Source: Oscillospiraceae bacterium
GTDB taxonomy: Bacteria > Bacillota > Clostridia > Oscillospirales > Oscillospiraceae
Direction of reading: 5' to 3'
Length of the DNA stretch: 64,000 bases
Assembly (NCBI GenBank): GCA_020025535.1
Contig: JAHHRY010000006.1
Location: 1 to 64,000 of the forward strand
Shown: one piece after another, positions 51,834 to 60,147 of the stretch
Layout: every line of letters begins with the position of its first letter
Position numbering within the stretch: the first letter of the stretch is position 1
Made by a program: the position numbers and the translations under genes
The notes under the pieces: generated by a model
Told to the model about the DNA's origin: nothing
The model's input: only the letters and a program-made list of their open reading frames with translations
The model's database searches: none

Positions 51834-52280
51834 TTAGATGTCGTGGGAAACCTGCAGATTCGAGATCATGGCAAGGTTGCTCCTGATACACAGAGCGCTG
51901 CCGGAACCTACCATTTCCAGCTGGGATTCCTTCTGCGCCTGAGAAGCGCGCATAGACATGAACGGCGCTGCGTTGGTTCCTTCCACAAGTCTGAAGATTC
52001 GGAAAGTAAATTTGGTGTCGCCGTTTTCCAGCTTGTGGGCGGTGTCAAGAATCAGAACCTCATCTTCACTGATCAGGCTGCCGGAAAGGGCTGCCTTGGT
52101 AAGCGCCAGATTGCAGGCTTTTACTTCGTCTTCCGGGCTTCTGCTGAAATCATGGGTTATCAGAAAAAACGATCCGACAGCAGCGCCTGCCAGCAGAAGC
52201 ACCAGCAGAGAAATCAGCAGATAATTCCACTTCTTGGAGGACATTTGCGGAGCGGCGGGCTTGCTCTTTTTGTTTGCCAT
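51834..52280 (-). CDS. Membrane-anchored protein of unknown function
   Basis: 148 residues: a basic N terminus, one membrane helix (about 19-41, YLLISLLVLLLAGAAVGSFF), and an outside domain of about 100 residues. Not recognised. It lies 17 bases downstream of the folT-folC fusion on the same strand and shares its terminator, so it is probably co-transcribed under the THF riboswitch, hinting at a link with folate uptake that the sequence itself does not show. Confidence 0.68.
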   Translation of the reverse strand: MANKKSKPAAPQMSSKKWNYLLISLLVLLLAGAAVGSFFLITHDFSRSPEDEVKACNLALTKAALSGSLISEDEVLILDTAHKLENGDTKFTFRIFRLVEGTNAAPFMSMRASQAQKESQLEMVGSGSALCIRSNLAMISNLQVSHDI

Positions 52281-52297
52281 GGCGGTTCTCCCGAAAA

Positions 52298-54169
52298 TTA
52301 CAGGTTACGCAGGGCATCCCGCACGGAGCCGATGGTGTAGAGCGAGCCGAAGCACAGAACCACACCGTCCTTGCCGGCCAGACGGACGGCGGTGCGGACA
52401 CCTTCCTCGATGCTTTCGCAGGGAGAGGCGGCGGCACCTACCTGCTGCAGGTAAGCAGCCAGCTGCTCTGCATTCAGCTTCCGGGGATTGGGAGGCGTGA
52501 TGCAGACGAACTGCTCAACGTAGGGCAGCACGGGCTTGTACATATCGGCATAGTCCTTGTCCGCCAGAACGCCGGTGAGGGCAATGATCTTGCGGCCGGG
52601 GAGATAATCCTGAATGTTCTTGATCAGGGCTTCAAAGCACTGGGGATTGTGACCGCCGTCGATAATGAACAGGGGATCGTGACCCACAACGTCGAACCGA
52701 CCGGGCCAGCGGGTGTCTCTGAGGCCGTCACGGATGTTCTCTTCGGTGATGTGCCAGCCCTTTTCAATCAGGGTGTCAATGATTCCCAGAACCACGGCGG
52801 CGTTTTTCAGCTGATGGCTGCCCAGCAGGGGCAGATGCAGATTCTTCCGGGATCCGCAATCGAAAATCTGGCCTTCCAGACTGTGAGAGTGCAGCACAAG
52901 ACCGTCAAAATCCGCCTTTTTCAGCTTTACGCTCCGCTGAGCGCAGATGTTTTCCAGTACGGCTTCCACGGAAGGAGTGCTGCGGTAAATCACAGCATCG
53001 CCGTTTTCCTTGAAAATGCCGGCCTTGGTCTCGGCGATTTTCTCCACGGTGTCGCCGAGGTATTCCGTGTGATCCAGACCGATGTTGGTAATGACGGCCA
53101 CTTCCGGAACGTCGATTACGTTGGTGGAGTCCATGGCGCCGCCCATGCCCACCTCCAGAACCACGATGTCACAATTCTGACGGCGGAAATACTCAAAGGC
53201 GATGCAGCTGACCAGTTCAAATTCCGTGGGATGTTCTTCCATGGATTCTGCCAGAGGCTTTACATATTCGGTGACGGCTGCCAGCTCTTCATCGGAAATC
53301 TCTTCCCCGTTGACCTGCATCCGCTCGTGGAAGCGGTAGATGTAGGGGGAGGTATACAGTCCTGTGCGATAGCCTGCTTTCTGCAGGATGGAAGCGGTCA
53401 TGGCGGCGGTGCTTCCCTTGCCGTTGGTTCCGGCGATGTGGACAAATTTCAGCTTCTTTTCCGGATTGCCCATGAGCTTTAGCAGAGTCTGGGTGCGCTC
53501 AAGGCCCATAACGCTGCCTTTCCAGCATACGGAGTGGATATATTCGATAGCTTCAGTTGCATTCATAGTGCAAGGATCCTTTCGTTTGACGTTGCTGTTG
53601 GAAGATTTCGGAGGCCAGACACCCAGCCGGTCGAAAAGCTTCATACGAAACAGCAGGAGAATAATGAACGCGTTCAGCAGGGTGACGATGCCGAACTGAA
53701 CGGAACGGGTGGTGAGATGATAAATCAGACCGTCCAGGAAGGGGCCTTTGAAGTACATCAGAGCCAGAGTGATGCTCTGGTACAGGATGGAGCCGATGGT
53801 CACCGGGGGCAGGAAAGCCACCAGCAGCCGGCCGAAAGACATCTTCCTGGCCAGATAATGGCAGAAAACGCCGCCGAACACGCCATAAAGAACAGGCGGT
53901 ACGCAGAAAATCGGATTGTAGCCGAACGGAGAGAACATCATGCATCCGACGAAATCCGAGCAGAAGCCCACCAGACCGCCGGCCAGAGGGCCGAACAGCA
54001 TTCCTGACAGGAAGATGGGGGCGGCTTCGATGGAGAAACGGGTGGATGCATCGGGCATCAGACTGACCAGTCTGGCCAGTACCACGCTGATGGCGGACAG
54101 TACGGCACAGGAAACGAGTGTTTTTGTGGTCATTGGGCGTTTGCCGGAGCGGGGGGTTGGTTCTTGCAT
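52298..54169 (-). CDS. folC: Fused folate ECF transporter S component and folylpolyglutamate synthase
   Basis: 623 residues in one frame with no stop. Residues 1-190 are FolT-like: about six membrane helices, RFSIEAAPIFLSGMLFGPLAGG and GYNPIFCVPPVLYGVFGG seen as conserved segments. Residues 202-623 are FolC: HIAGTNGKGSTAA (about 245-257) as the ATP loop, then GLDHTEYLG and IIDGGHNPQ. FolT imports folate with an ECF energising module; FolC traps it by adding glutamates. ATG 54169 is six bases after AAAGGAGG. A second start is possible at ATG 53566 (AAAGGA nine bases upstream), so FolC may also be made alone. Confidence 0.9.
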   Translation of the reverse strand: MQEPTPRSGKRPMTTKTLVSCAVLSAISVVLARLVSLMPDASTRFSIEAAPIFLSGMLFGPLAGGLVGFCSDFVGCMMFSPFGYNPIFCVPPVLYGVFGGVFCHYLARKMSFGRLLVAFLPPVTIGSILYQSITLALMYFKGPFLDGLIYHLTTRSVQFGIVTLLNAFIILLLFRMKLFDRLGVWPPKSSNSNVKRKDPCTMNATEAIEYIHSVCWKGSVMGLERTQTLLKLMGNPEKKLKFVHIAGTNGKGSTAAMTASILQKAGYRTGLYTSPYIYRFHERMQVNGEEISDEELAAVTEYVKPLAESMEEHPTEFELVSCIAFEYFRRQNCDIVVLEVGMGGAMDSTNVIDVPEVAVITNIGLDHTEYLGDTVEKIAETKAGIFKENGDAVIYRSTPSVEAVLENICAQRSVKLKKADFDGLVLHSHSLEGQIFDCGSRKNLHLPLLGSHQLKNAAVVLGIIDTLIEKGWHITEENIRDGLRDTRWPGRFDVVGHDPLFIIDGGHNPQCFEALIKNIQDYLPGRKIIALTGVLADKDYADMYKPVLPYVEQFVCITPPNPRKLNAEQLAAYLQQVGAAASPCESIEEGVRTAVRLAGKDGVVLCFGSLYTIGSVRDALRNL

Positions 54170-54234
54170 AAAAAACCTCCTTTAGTTAAGACGATGGCTG
54201 CGGCAATCTGCGCCGCCCGGATGACCGGGACGCA

Positions 54235-54263
54235 ATAAAAAAACCCCGACGGATCCGTCGGGG
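54235..54263 (-). terminator. Riboswitch-controlled terminator in the folT-folC leader
   Basis: CCCCGACGGA/TCCGTCGGGG (54244-54263), a perfect 20-base palindrome; on the minus strand it is followed by seven T. It lies between the aptamer and the start codon at 54169. Confidence 0.92.
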
Positions 54264-54369
54264 AGTCATTACATCGATTGTCACCAGCAGGGCAGGAAAG
54301 CAAAACAGCCGACCATTCGCCCGATTGAGTATCGTTGCTACCTAGAGGAGGGATCTCCAATATGGCGCA

Positions 54370-54466
54370 GCGGGTGCGGATGCCCTATCGCGGATAAAAT
54401 CCTTCGTCTGCCAGACAACTCCCCATTTTGGCAGCACTTCACGCAGGGTACCCTACTCTGTTCGCC
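54370..54466 (-). promoter_or_regulatory. THF (folate) riboswitch aptamer
   Basis: On the minus strand the RNA contains, in order, AGAGUAG, GCGUGAAGUG, a CUGCC/GGCAG hairpin holding AAUGGGGAGUUGUC, then ACGAAG, CGCGAUAGGGCAUCCGC. These are the conserved parts of the tetrahydrofolate riboswitch of Firmicutes folT genes. It starts right at the predicted transcription start and is followed by a ~105-nt stretch and a terminator. Folate excess would stop transcription of folT-folC. Confidence 0.87.
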
Positions 54467-54469
54467 GCT

Positions 54470-54498
54470 ATCATACACCACCTACCACCAAAAGTAAA
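54470..54498 (-). promoter_or_regulatory. Promoter of the folT-folC transcript
   Basis: On the minus strand TTTACT (54493-54498) and TATGAT (54470-54475) are separated by 17 bases, placing the start at the first aptamer bases. Confidence 0.78.
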
Positions 54499-54533
54499 TA
54501 GGAATTTTCCCATTTTGAGGAATTTGCGGGCGG

Positions 54534-54568
54534 AAAAATACCGAACGGCAGGAAACCGTTCGGTATTT
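54534..54568 (-). terminator. Terminator of the rqcH operon
   Basis: A 13-bp perfect stem (54536-54548 with 54556-54568); on the minus strand it is followed by TTCCGCC after the arm's own T-run. Confidence 0.82.
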
Positions 54569-54569
54569 C

Positions 54570-56318
54570 TTATTTTTCCTTTTCCGCATTCAGCGCATCC
54601 ACCACAATGTCCGGGTAGGGATTGGCGATGACGGTGCGATAGGTGTGATAGATTACCATACCGGGCTTGCCGCCGGCAGGCTTTTTCACCTGTTTTACGG
54701 GCGTCACATCTACGGGGATATTCTGACCGCCTGTGGATTCTGCATAGTAGGCTGCCAGCTGGGCGGCCTGGGTGACGGTGTTGTCCGGCGGAGTGGTGCC
54801 GCCGCAGGAAATAATCACATGGCTGCCGTGCACCTTGGAGGCGTGGAGCCAGATGTCATCTTTCCGGGCGAGGCGGAAGGTCAGCTCATCGTTCTGGTGA
54901 TTGTTCCGCCCCACATAGATGGGGTAGCCGTCGGTGGATTCAAAGCGCATGGGGGCCAGTTTTCCCTGACGGATGCGCTTTTTTCCCGTGTCGGCTTTTA
55001 CATAACCGCCCTCCTGCAGCTCCCGGCGAATCTCGTCCAGTTCCTGCTCGGTCAGGGCACGGCTCAGCTCATCTGTGACACTTTGCAGATATTCCAGCTC
55101 TTCTTTCGCCAGAGAGATTTGCCTGGTCAGTTCCTTTTCCGCATTTTTCATGCGGGTATAGTCTTTGTAGAATTTGGCTGCGTTCTGTTGGGGGGACAGG
55201 ATGGGAGACAGGGGAATTTCGATGGTTTTCATGTCCTCGTCGTAAAAATCCTCCACGCTTACCGTGGTTTGTCCCTTGCGGATGCGGTGGATGTTGGCGG
55301 TGAGAATGTCGCCAAGCTGACGCAGCCGCTCCCGGTCATAGGTGGCGGCAAGCTCCTTTTCCTGAATGGCAATTTTCCTGGTCAGGCGCTGGCAGAGGTT
55401 GGAGACGGTTTTGCGTACGGCCTGACTCTTCTGTCGCATGGCATCTTTCCTGTCCCGGATGGTGTAATACAGATCCAGAAGAGCGGAAAAACTCTCTGCC
55501 TGCTGACAGCTGCCGTACTGCCGGATAGGACAGAAAGCAAACTGCTTTGGTGTCCCGTCGGGGAGCGCATAGTAGCTGGGGACGGGAGAATGCAGATTTT
55601 CCCGGAAGTAGTCGGCCAGCTTTTCGCTGACGGCGTTCAGGTCGCAGCCTTCCAGACGGGCGTCCACATCCCCGGCGGCATAGAGGGCCGCCTCCCGGCA
55701 GATCAGGGGAGAAAGACCGCCCAGCGTATCCATCAGCCGGTCGGCCAGCAGGTCGGCACCCGGTGCGGAAAGCAGGTTGACATAATCCTCTTTTGCCAAA
55801 TCCAGAGGAGAGATTTTCTCCACAGCCTCCGGTTCCTGATAATAAAGACCCGGCAGAGCCTGTCGTCTGGCTCCGGAATCCAGACCGATGCGCCGCAGAC
55901 AGTCGATGATGCGGCCGTCCCGGTCCAGCAGATACAGGTTGCAGGTTTTGCCCATCAGCTCAGCCACCAGCCGCTTCTGGACTGCGTCACCCATTTCGTC
56001 GATGCAGTCAAAGGTGAACGTGGCGGCACGCTCCATGGGCGGCTGAGAAATATCCACCAGCCGGGCACCGCTGAGGTGCTTACGCAGCAGCATACAGAAC
56101 ATGGGCGGCTCTGCCGGATTTTCCGGGCTGGCGGTGGTGAGATGCAGCCGGGGAGCGGCAGGGTTGGCAGCAAACAGCAGCTTGGCACGGCCATCCCGGC
56201 AGCGGAGGTGAAAAATGACCGTATCCCGGCTGGGCTGGTGAATTTTTTCCACCCGTGATTCTCCCAATTGTCGAATTTCCTCGATAACAGCGGAGAGATA
56301 AAAAGCATCAAACGCCAT
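54570..56318 (-). CDS. rqcH: NFACT protein RqcH (ribosome quality control)
   Basis: 582 residues: NFACT-N (1-~200), a helix-hairpin/coiled-coil middle (about 290-440) and NFACT-R (about 450-560) with GYPIYVGRNNHQNDELTFR and DIWLHASKVHGSHVII. In Firmicutes RqcH binds obstructed 50S subunits and recruits tRNA-Ala to add alanine tails. It overlaps the end of mrnC by 11 bases. Older annotations call it a fibronectin-binding protein. Confidence 0.93.
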   Translation of the reverse strand: MAFDAFYLSAVIEEIRQLGESRVEKIHQPSRDTVIFHLRCRDGRAKLLFAANPAAPRLHLTTASPENPAEPPMFCMLLRKHLSGARLVDISQPPMERAATFTFDCIDEMGDAVQKRLVAELMGKTCNLYLLDRDGRIIDCLRRIGLDSGARRQALPGLYYQEPEAVEKISPLDLAKEDYVNLLSAPGADLLADRLMDTLGGLSPLICREAALYAAGDVDARLEGCDLNAVSEKLADYFRENLHSPVPSYYALPDGTPKQFAFCPIRQYGSCQQAESFSALLDLYYTIRDRKDAMRQKSQAVRKTVSNLCQRLTRKIAIQEKELAATYDRERLRQLGDILTANIHRIRKGQTTVSVEDFYDEDMKTIEIPLSPILSPQQNAAKFYKDYTRMKNAEKELTRQISLAKEELEYLQSVTDELSRALTEQELDEIRRELQEGGYVKADTGKKRIRQGKLAPMRFESTDGYPIYVGRNNHQNDELTFRLARKDDIWLHASKVHGSHVIISCGGTTPPDNTVTQAAQLAAYYAESTGGQNIPVDVTPVKQVKKPAGGKPGMVIYHTYRTVIANPYPDIVVDALNAEKEK

Positions 56319-56721
56319 AAAGCTCCTCCATTACAATGCAGAACAGCTCGTTTGCCCGGGCGTCCTGACCCGACAGGTGCAGCATGCCGAAGAGTGCCTC
56401 CACGCCGGTGGCTTTGGCGTATTCTGCGGCGGTTGCGCCTTTGGGGACGGAGTGCACATGGGCATTTTTGCCCCGGCGATAATATTCCTGCTCGGTCTGC
56501 GTCAGATGGGGGCGCATGGCTTCGGCAAATTTTGCCTGTGCGCCGGCTTTTACAAGCCTGACAGTGTTTTTGTGCAGGTGATCGACGGTAGTCTCTCCCT
56601 TGCGGCAGAGATAGCTGCGGCAAAGCAGTTCAAACACGGCATCACCGATATGAGCAAGACCCAAATTGGAAAAAGCATCGATTTCCTGCTTGGTAAGATT
56701 CATTTGAAAATAGTTTTCCAT
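56308..56721 (-). CDS. mrnC: Mini-ribonuclease 3
   Basis: 137 residues: an RNase III catalytic domain alone, with LAHIGDAVFELLCRSYL (about 22-38) in place of the usual signature and GVEALFGMLHLSG near the C terminus. Mini-III matures 23S rRNA ends. ATG 56721 follows GAGGG. It lies between the Gx transporter gene (22-base overlap) and rqcH (11-base overlap). Confidence 0.93.
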   Translation of the reverse strand: MENYFQMNLTKQEIDAFSNLGLAHIGDAVFELLCRSYLCRKGETTVDHLHKNTVRLVKAGAQAKFAEAMRPHLTQTEQEYYRRGKNAHVHSVPKGATAAEYAKATGVEALFGMLHLSGQDARANELFCIVMEELYGV

Positions 56722-57209
56722 AATTGCTTCCCTCGATTCACAAGGATTTGGGCGCAAAGCCCGGTAAAGCATCCGGTGAGGATGCTGACGGCGATCATCA
56801 CCGGCAGATACAGCGCAAGGGACCATGTACCGCTGATCACTATGGCGGCGGCCATCTGCCCGATGGAATGGGCAACGGCGCCGAGACAGCCGGCGACCCA
56901 AAGCTGAGAGGGTTTGAGAATTTTTCGCAGCAGCACCGTCACCGCAATGGCGCACAGTCCGCCGGCGGCGGAATAAAGGATGGTGCTGAAATTACCCGCG
57001 AATACGGCCCCCAGAAAGATACGGACAAAGAGAACCGCTGCCCCTTCCCATGCTCCCAGAGCAAAGACGGTGAACACCGTAACGATATTGCTCAGGCCGA
57101 TTTTGATGCCGGTAATGGGAATCAGCATGGGAATCTGGGCTTCGACCATAAAAATTGTCAGAGCAATGGTGCTTAGCAAAGCCAGCAGCACCAGTTTTTT
57201 CGTTTTCAT
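56700..57209 (-). CDS. Gx transporter family / heptaprenyl diphosphate synthase component I
   Basis: 169 residues with five to six membrane helices and the family segment ITGIKIGLSNIVTVFTVFALG (about 32-52), then AAGGLCAIA. Members are annotated as Gx transporters or as component I of heptaprenyl diphosphate synthase; an S-component-like transport role is suspected. ATG 57209 follows GGTGGAAGC. First gene of the operon with mrnC and rqcH. Confidence 0.83.
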   Translation of the reverse strand: MKTKKLVLLALLSTIALTIFMVEAQIPMLIPITGIKIGLSNIVTVFTVFALGAWEGAAVLFVRIFLGAVFAGNFSTILYSAAGGLCAIAVTVLLRKILKPSQLWVAGCLGAVAHSIGQMAAAIVISGTWSLALYLPVMIAVSILTGCFTGLCAQILVNRGKQLWKTIFK

Positions 57210-57252
57210 GCTTCCACCATCTTTCTCCATGGCCGATACTATCCATAATAAT

Positions 57253-57281
57253 ATGATACCAGTTTTTCGCAGAAATGTAAA
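57253..57281 (-). promoter_or_regulatory. Promoter of the Gx transporter-mrnC-rqcH operon
   Basis: On the minus strand TTTACA (57276-57281) and TATCAT (57253-57258) are separated by 17 bases. Confidence 0.75.
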
Positions 57282-57285
57282 GCGT

Positions 57286-57316
57286 TCAAAAAAGGAGCGT
57301 GCCGTAAGGCACGCTC
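57286..57316 (-). terminator. Terminator of the 57326 gene
   Basis: GAGCGTGCC/GGCACGCTC (57295-57303 with 57308-57316, loop GTAA); on the minus strand it is followed by CTTTTTT. It lies just upstream of the next promoter. Confidence 0.88.
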
Positions 57317-57325
57317 AGGGTTTTC

Positions 57326-57568
57326 TCAGTATTTTAAGTACCGTTTCAGTTTGTTCTCTGCCCGTTTCAGCGTTCTGCTGACGGTGCTTTTGTTGACACC
57401 CCGTTCTGCCGCAATCTGGGGGATGTTCTGTTCGTAGAAGTAGTAGGCCATCAGGGTTTGCCGCTGCAAAGGTGTCAGTTCCTCCTGAATGACCCGCTGT
57501 ACCCGCTGAAGCTGCACCTGTTTAGGGAGTCTTGGCCCCAGATAGCCGTCATAGAGTATATTTTTCAT
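57326..57568 (-). CDS. Small sigma-70 region 4-like protein
   Basis: 80 residues. The helix-turn-helix LTPLQRQTLMAYYFYEQ (about 31-47) followed by IPQIAAERGVNKSTVSRTLKRAE (split over 49-71) matches sigma factor region 4, which binds -35 elements; no region 2 is present, so it cannot act as a full sigma factor. Third gene of a tightly overlapping small operon (20-base overlap with 57782 gene). It could be a regulator of a mobile element remnant. Confidence 0.72.
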   Translation of the reverse strand: MKNILYDGYLGPRLPKQVQLQRVQRVIQEELTPLQRQTLMAYYFYEQNIPQIAAERGVNKSTVSRTLKRAENKLKRYLKY

Positions 57569-57782
57569 TTCGATAGTACCCCCGTTCGTAATAGTGAGCA
57601 GTCAGCTCAGCCAGTTCGTTCATCTGTGTCAGGATGGGCGTCAATTCTGCGATGCGGCGTTTCAGGTGCCAAAGGGCATCCGGGTCCTTTTCTTCTGCGG
57701 CTGCCTGCCGCAGCTCCCGAAGTCTGGCACGCAGCAATTTGGCGGCCTCCTCATAGCGTGGACTCAGTTCTGCCAGTGTCAT
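57549..57782 (-). CDS. Small coiled-coil protein of unknown function
   Basis: 77 residues, almost entirely helical (LRARLRELRQAAAEEKDPDA in the middle), not recognised. It overlaps its neighbours by 4 bases (ATGA) and 20 bases, so the three genes are co-translated. Confidence 0.65.
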   Translation of the reverse strand: MTLAELSPRYEEAAKLLRARLRELRQAAAEEKDPDALWHLKRRIAELTPILTQMNELAELTAHYYERGYYRNEKYTL

Positions 57783-57910
57783 GCGCTTTCCCTCTCACAG
57801 CGGATACACCGGTAGGTCGGCCCATACACGTTGCAGCCGCAGACAGGACATTTTTTCATATCCAGCTGACACTGGGGATCGAAATACAGGGTTTGTGCAA
57901 TGGAACTCAT
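57779..57910 (-). CDS. Small zinc-ribbon protein
   Basis: 43 residues: CPVCGC (about 22-27) and CIRC (about 36-39) make a four-Cys zinc ribbon. ATG 57910 is five bases after AGAGGTGG. First gene of the operon with the coiled-coil and sigma-like proteins; divergent from the XRE regulator at 58104. Function unknown. Confidence 0.72.
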   Translation of the reverse strand: MSSIAQTLYFDPQCQLDMKKCPVCGCNVYGPTYRCIRCERESA

Positions 57911-57955
57911 AGCTTCCACCTCTTTCGTGAATTGGAAAATGTCGAAAAATTCTTT

Positions 57956-58028
57956 GGAATCATCGAATTTCCGAGGAACATCTTCTCAAATGGTACTATA
58001 CTACACGGATCGTGTGGAAATCATCGAA
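57956..58028. promoter_or_regulatory. Candidate operator between the zinc-ribbon operon and the XRE gene
   Basis: GGAATCATCGAA (57956-57967) and GGAAATCATCGAA (58016-58028) are near-identical direct repeats; between them is the small palindrome ACACGGATCGTGT (58002-58014). An extended -10 (TGCTATGAT, about 58071-58079) serves the XRE gene. Confidence 0.5.
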
Positions 58029-58103
58029 ACGTGTAGGTTACAGGATTCTTCCATTTTTTCACTATTTCTGTGCTATGATACCGGACAGAGAGGGGTGCTT
58101 TTT

Positions 58104-58442
58104 ATGATGGGAGAGAGAATAGCACTGCTGCGGCGTGGAATGGGGTGGAGCCAGTCGGAACTGGCAAAGCGTCTGAAAATCAGTTCCAGCGCCGTGGGAA
58201 TGTACGAACAAGGACGCCGGGAACCATCGCTGGAGGCGGTAGTGGAGATAGCTGCCGCTTTTGGAGTTTCCACGGATTATTTGTTGACCGGGAAACCGCT
58301 TTCCAGCGCCGACGAGCAAATCATGCAAAAAACCCTAATAACCAATCTGCAAACTTTGGATAAACATATGGGCAGCCGCAGAGGAGGTCTCTCCAAAGAG
58401 GAATTGTCTGTGCTCTTTGCCGCCGTACTTACGGAAACTTGA
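58104..58442 (+). CDS. XRE-family transcriptional regulator
   Basis: 112 residues. A standard N-terminal helix-turn-helix (IALLRRGMGWSQSELAKRL, then SSSAVGMYEQGRREPSLEA, residues about 5-45) plus a ~45-residue tail. GAGGGGTG precedes ATG 58104. It likely controls the divergent zinc-ribbon/sigma-like operon through the repeats at 57956-58028. Confidence 0.87.
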   Translation: MMGERIALLRRGMGWSQSELAKRLKISSSAVGMYEQGRREPSLEAVVEIAAAFGVSTDYLLTGKPLSSADEQIMQKTLITNLQTLDKHMGSRRGGLSKEELSVLFAAVLTET

Positions 58443-58486
58443 CAAAGAAAAACCTGTAGGATAGTATGGTATCCGAGGTGAAGACA

Positions 58487-58972
58487 ATGCAGGATACGGA
58501 TTTTATGGAAGCAGCGCTGCTGCTGGCAAAGGAAGCTGCAGCCGATGGTGAAGTGCCGGTGGGCTGCGTGATTGTCCGCAACGGAGAAATTGTAGGCAGG
58601 GGCCGCAACCGCCGGGAAGTGGCGAGAAATGCGCTGGCCCATGCGGAGGTGGAAGCAATCAATGACGCCTGCCGGAATCTGGGAGGCTGGCGTCTGTGGG
58701 AATGCACCCTCTATGTGACGCTGGAGCCCTGTCCCATGTGCGGCGGTGCCATCGTCAACGCCCGGATTCCCCGGGTGGTGTTCGGCGCATCCGATGCCAA
58801 GGCCGGCGTCTGCGGTTCTGTCTGTAACCTGTTTTCCATGGAATTTAACCATCATCCACAGGTGGAACGGGGTGTCCTGGAGGAAGAATGTGCAGCATTG
58901 CTGCGGGATTTTTTTTCGGAACTTCGGGTGACCCTGCGCAGTCGTCCTAAATGGAGGCGCCCGGAGGCTTAA
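58487..58972 (+). CDS. tadA: tRNA-specific adenosine deaminase
   Basis: 161 residues. Zinc and catalytic residues are complete: HAE (H52, E54) in NALAHAEVEAI and PCPMC (C82, C85). TadA makes inosine at the wobble position of tRNA-Arg. ATG 58487 is six bases after GAGGTG; ATG 58466 is possible but has a weaker site. Confidence 0.94.
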   Translation: MQDTDFMEAALLLAKEAAADGEVPVGCVIVRNGEIVGRGRNRREVARNALAHAEVEAINDACRNLGGWRLWECTLYVTLEPCPMCGGAIVNARIPRVVFGASDAKAGVCGSVCNLFSMEFNHHPQVERGVLEEECAALLRDFFSELRVTLRSRPKWRRPEA

Positions 58973-59004
58973 TCCAAGGTTTGCATAATTTGAGGAGGAG
59001 TCCT

Positions 59005-60147
59005 TTGAACCTGCAAAAATTATGCATCAAACTGGGCGCAGGAGTGATTCTGTTTGCGGTGCTTCTGCGGATTCTGGGAGGCGTGCTGCTGCCTGCCGCG
59101 CAGGTGTTTCAGCCCCCGAAGCTGAGCGGAACATGGATGATCCGGCAAAAGGGCGGATTTGTGCAGTACCCCCACAGGGTGCAGCATTTGCCGGAGCGTA
59201 TGCCGGTCCGGCCGGACACGAAGCCGACCTGCCCCGCTCAGCCGGAAACCAATCCGGGGATTCCGTCCCTGCCCACGGTTCCGCCGCAGCCCACGGTTCC
59301 ACCGCAGCCAACGGTTCCGCCGCGACCCACGGCTCCGGCGCAGCCCACGGTCCCTCCGGCGACGGAGCGTCCGGTTCGGGTGCCGGTATTCGGCCCGGCG
59401 GATATGTCCTATGTATCGGTAACCTACAGCCCCGGCTGTGCCCATCGTCCGAATCTGGAGGAGCTGCTCCGGGAGCCGCTGAAGTGGAAGCTGGATTCGG
59501 ACAAGCCAGCGGTGCTGATCGTACATACCCATTCCACGGAGTGCTATACCCGTTCGCCGGGTGAAAGCTATACCCAGACGGCCATGTTCCGCACGCTGGA
59601 CAAAAAATACAATATGGTCTCCATCGGCGATGCGCTGACGGTGCTTCTGGAGGCCGGCGGTGTTCATGTGATTCACGACCGGCAGATCCATGATTATCCT
59701 TCTTACAATACCTCCTATCAGGAGTCGCGGCGTGCCGTAGCTGCCTATCTGGAGGAGTATCCGTCCATTCGTCTGGTGTTGGATTTGCACCGGGATGCCA
59801 TGGAGAACGCCGACGGAACCCAATTCGCCACAGGCTGCACGGTCAACGGCGAAAAAGCTGCCCAGCTGATGCTGGTGCTGGGAACGGAGGCAGCAGATAT
59901 TTACCACCCCAGATGGCAGCAGAATCTGGCGATGGCACTGAAATTGCAGGCGCTGATGGAAAAAAATGTGCCGGGAATTACCCGGCACACGATTCTGCGA
60001 AGTGCAAGATATAATCAGGATCTTTCCCCCGGCTCTATTCTGGTGGAGGTAGGCGCCGCAGGAAACACCCACGAAGAGGCTCTGCGTGCGGTCCCCGTGC
60101 TGGCAGAGGCCATTCTGACACTGGTTCACGGAGCAAATCTTTATTAA
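59005..60147 (+). CDS. spoIIP: Stage II sporulation protein P (SpoIIP)
   Basis: 380 residues starting at TTG 59005 after GGAGGAG. An N-terminal membrane anchor (about 5-28) is followed by a Pro-rich linker with tandem PTVPPQ-type repeats (about 90-130) and the amidase/endopeptidase domain: HTHSTECY (about 176-183), LDLHRDAMEN and VEVGAAGNTHEEA. SpoIIP degrades septal peptidoglycan during engulfment of the forespore, so the organism carries sporulation genes. Its last 4 bases overlap the convergent DUF4363 gene. Confidence 0.9.
   Translation: MNLQKLCIKLGAGVILFAVLLRILGGVLLPAAQVFQPPKLSGTWMIRQKGGFVQYPHRVQHLPERMPVRPDTKPTCPAQPETNPGIPSLPTVPPQPTVPPQPTVPPRPTAPAQPTVPPATERPVRVPVFGPADMSYVSVTYSPGCAHRPNLEELLREPLKWKLDSDKPAVLIVHTHSTECYTRSPGESYTQTAMFRTLDKKYNMVSIGDALTVLLEAGGVHVIHDRQIHDYPSYNTSYQESRRAVAAYLEEYPSIRLVLDLHRDAMENADGTQFATGCTVNGEKAAQLMLVLGTEAADIYHPRWQQNLAMALKLQALMEKNVPGITRHTILRSARYNQDLSPGSILVEVGAAGNTHEEALRAVPVLAEAILTLVHGANLY

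Noticed and set aside
54645..56258. A 537-codon plus-strand frame over rqcH
   Set aside because: Antisense artefact; RqcH motifs on the minus strand are clear.
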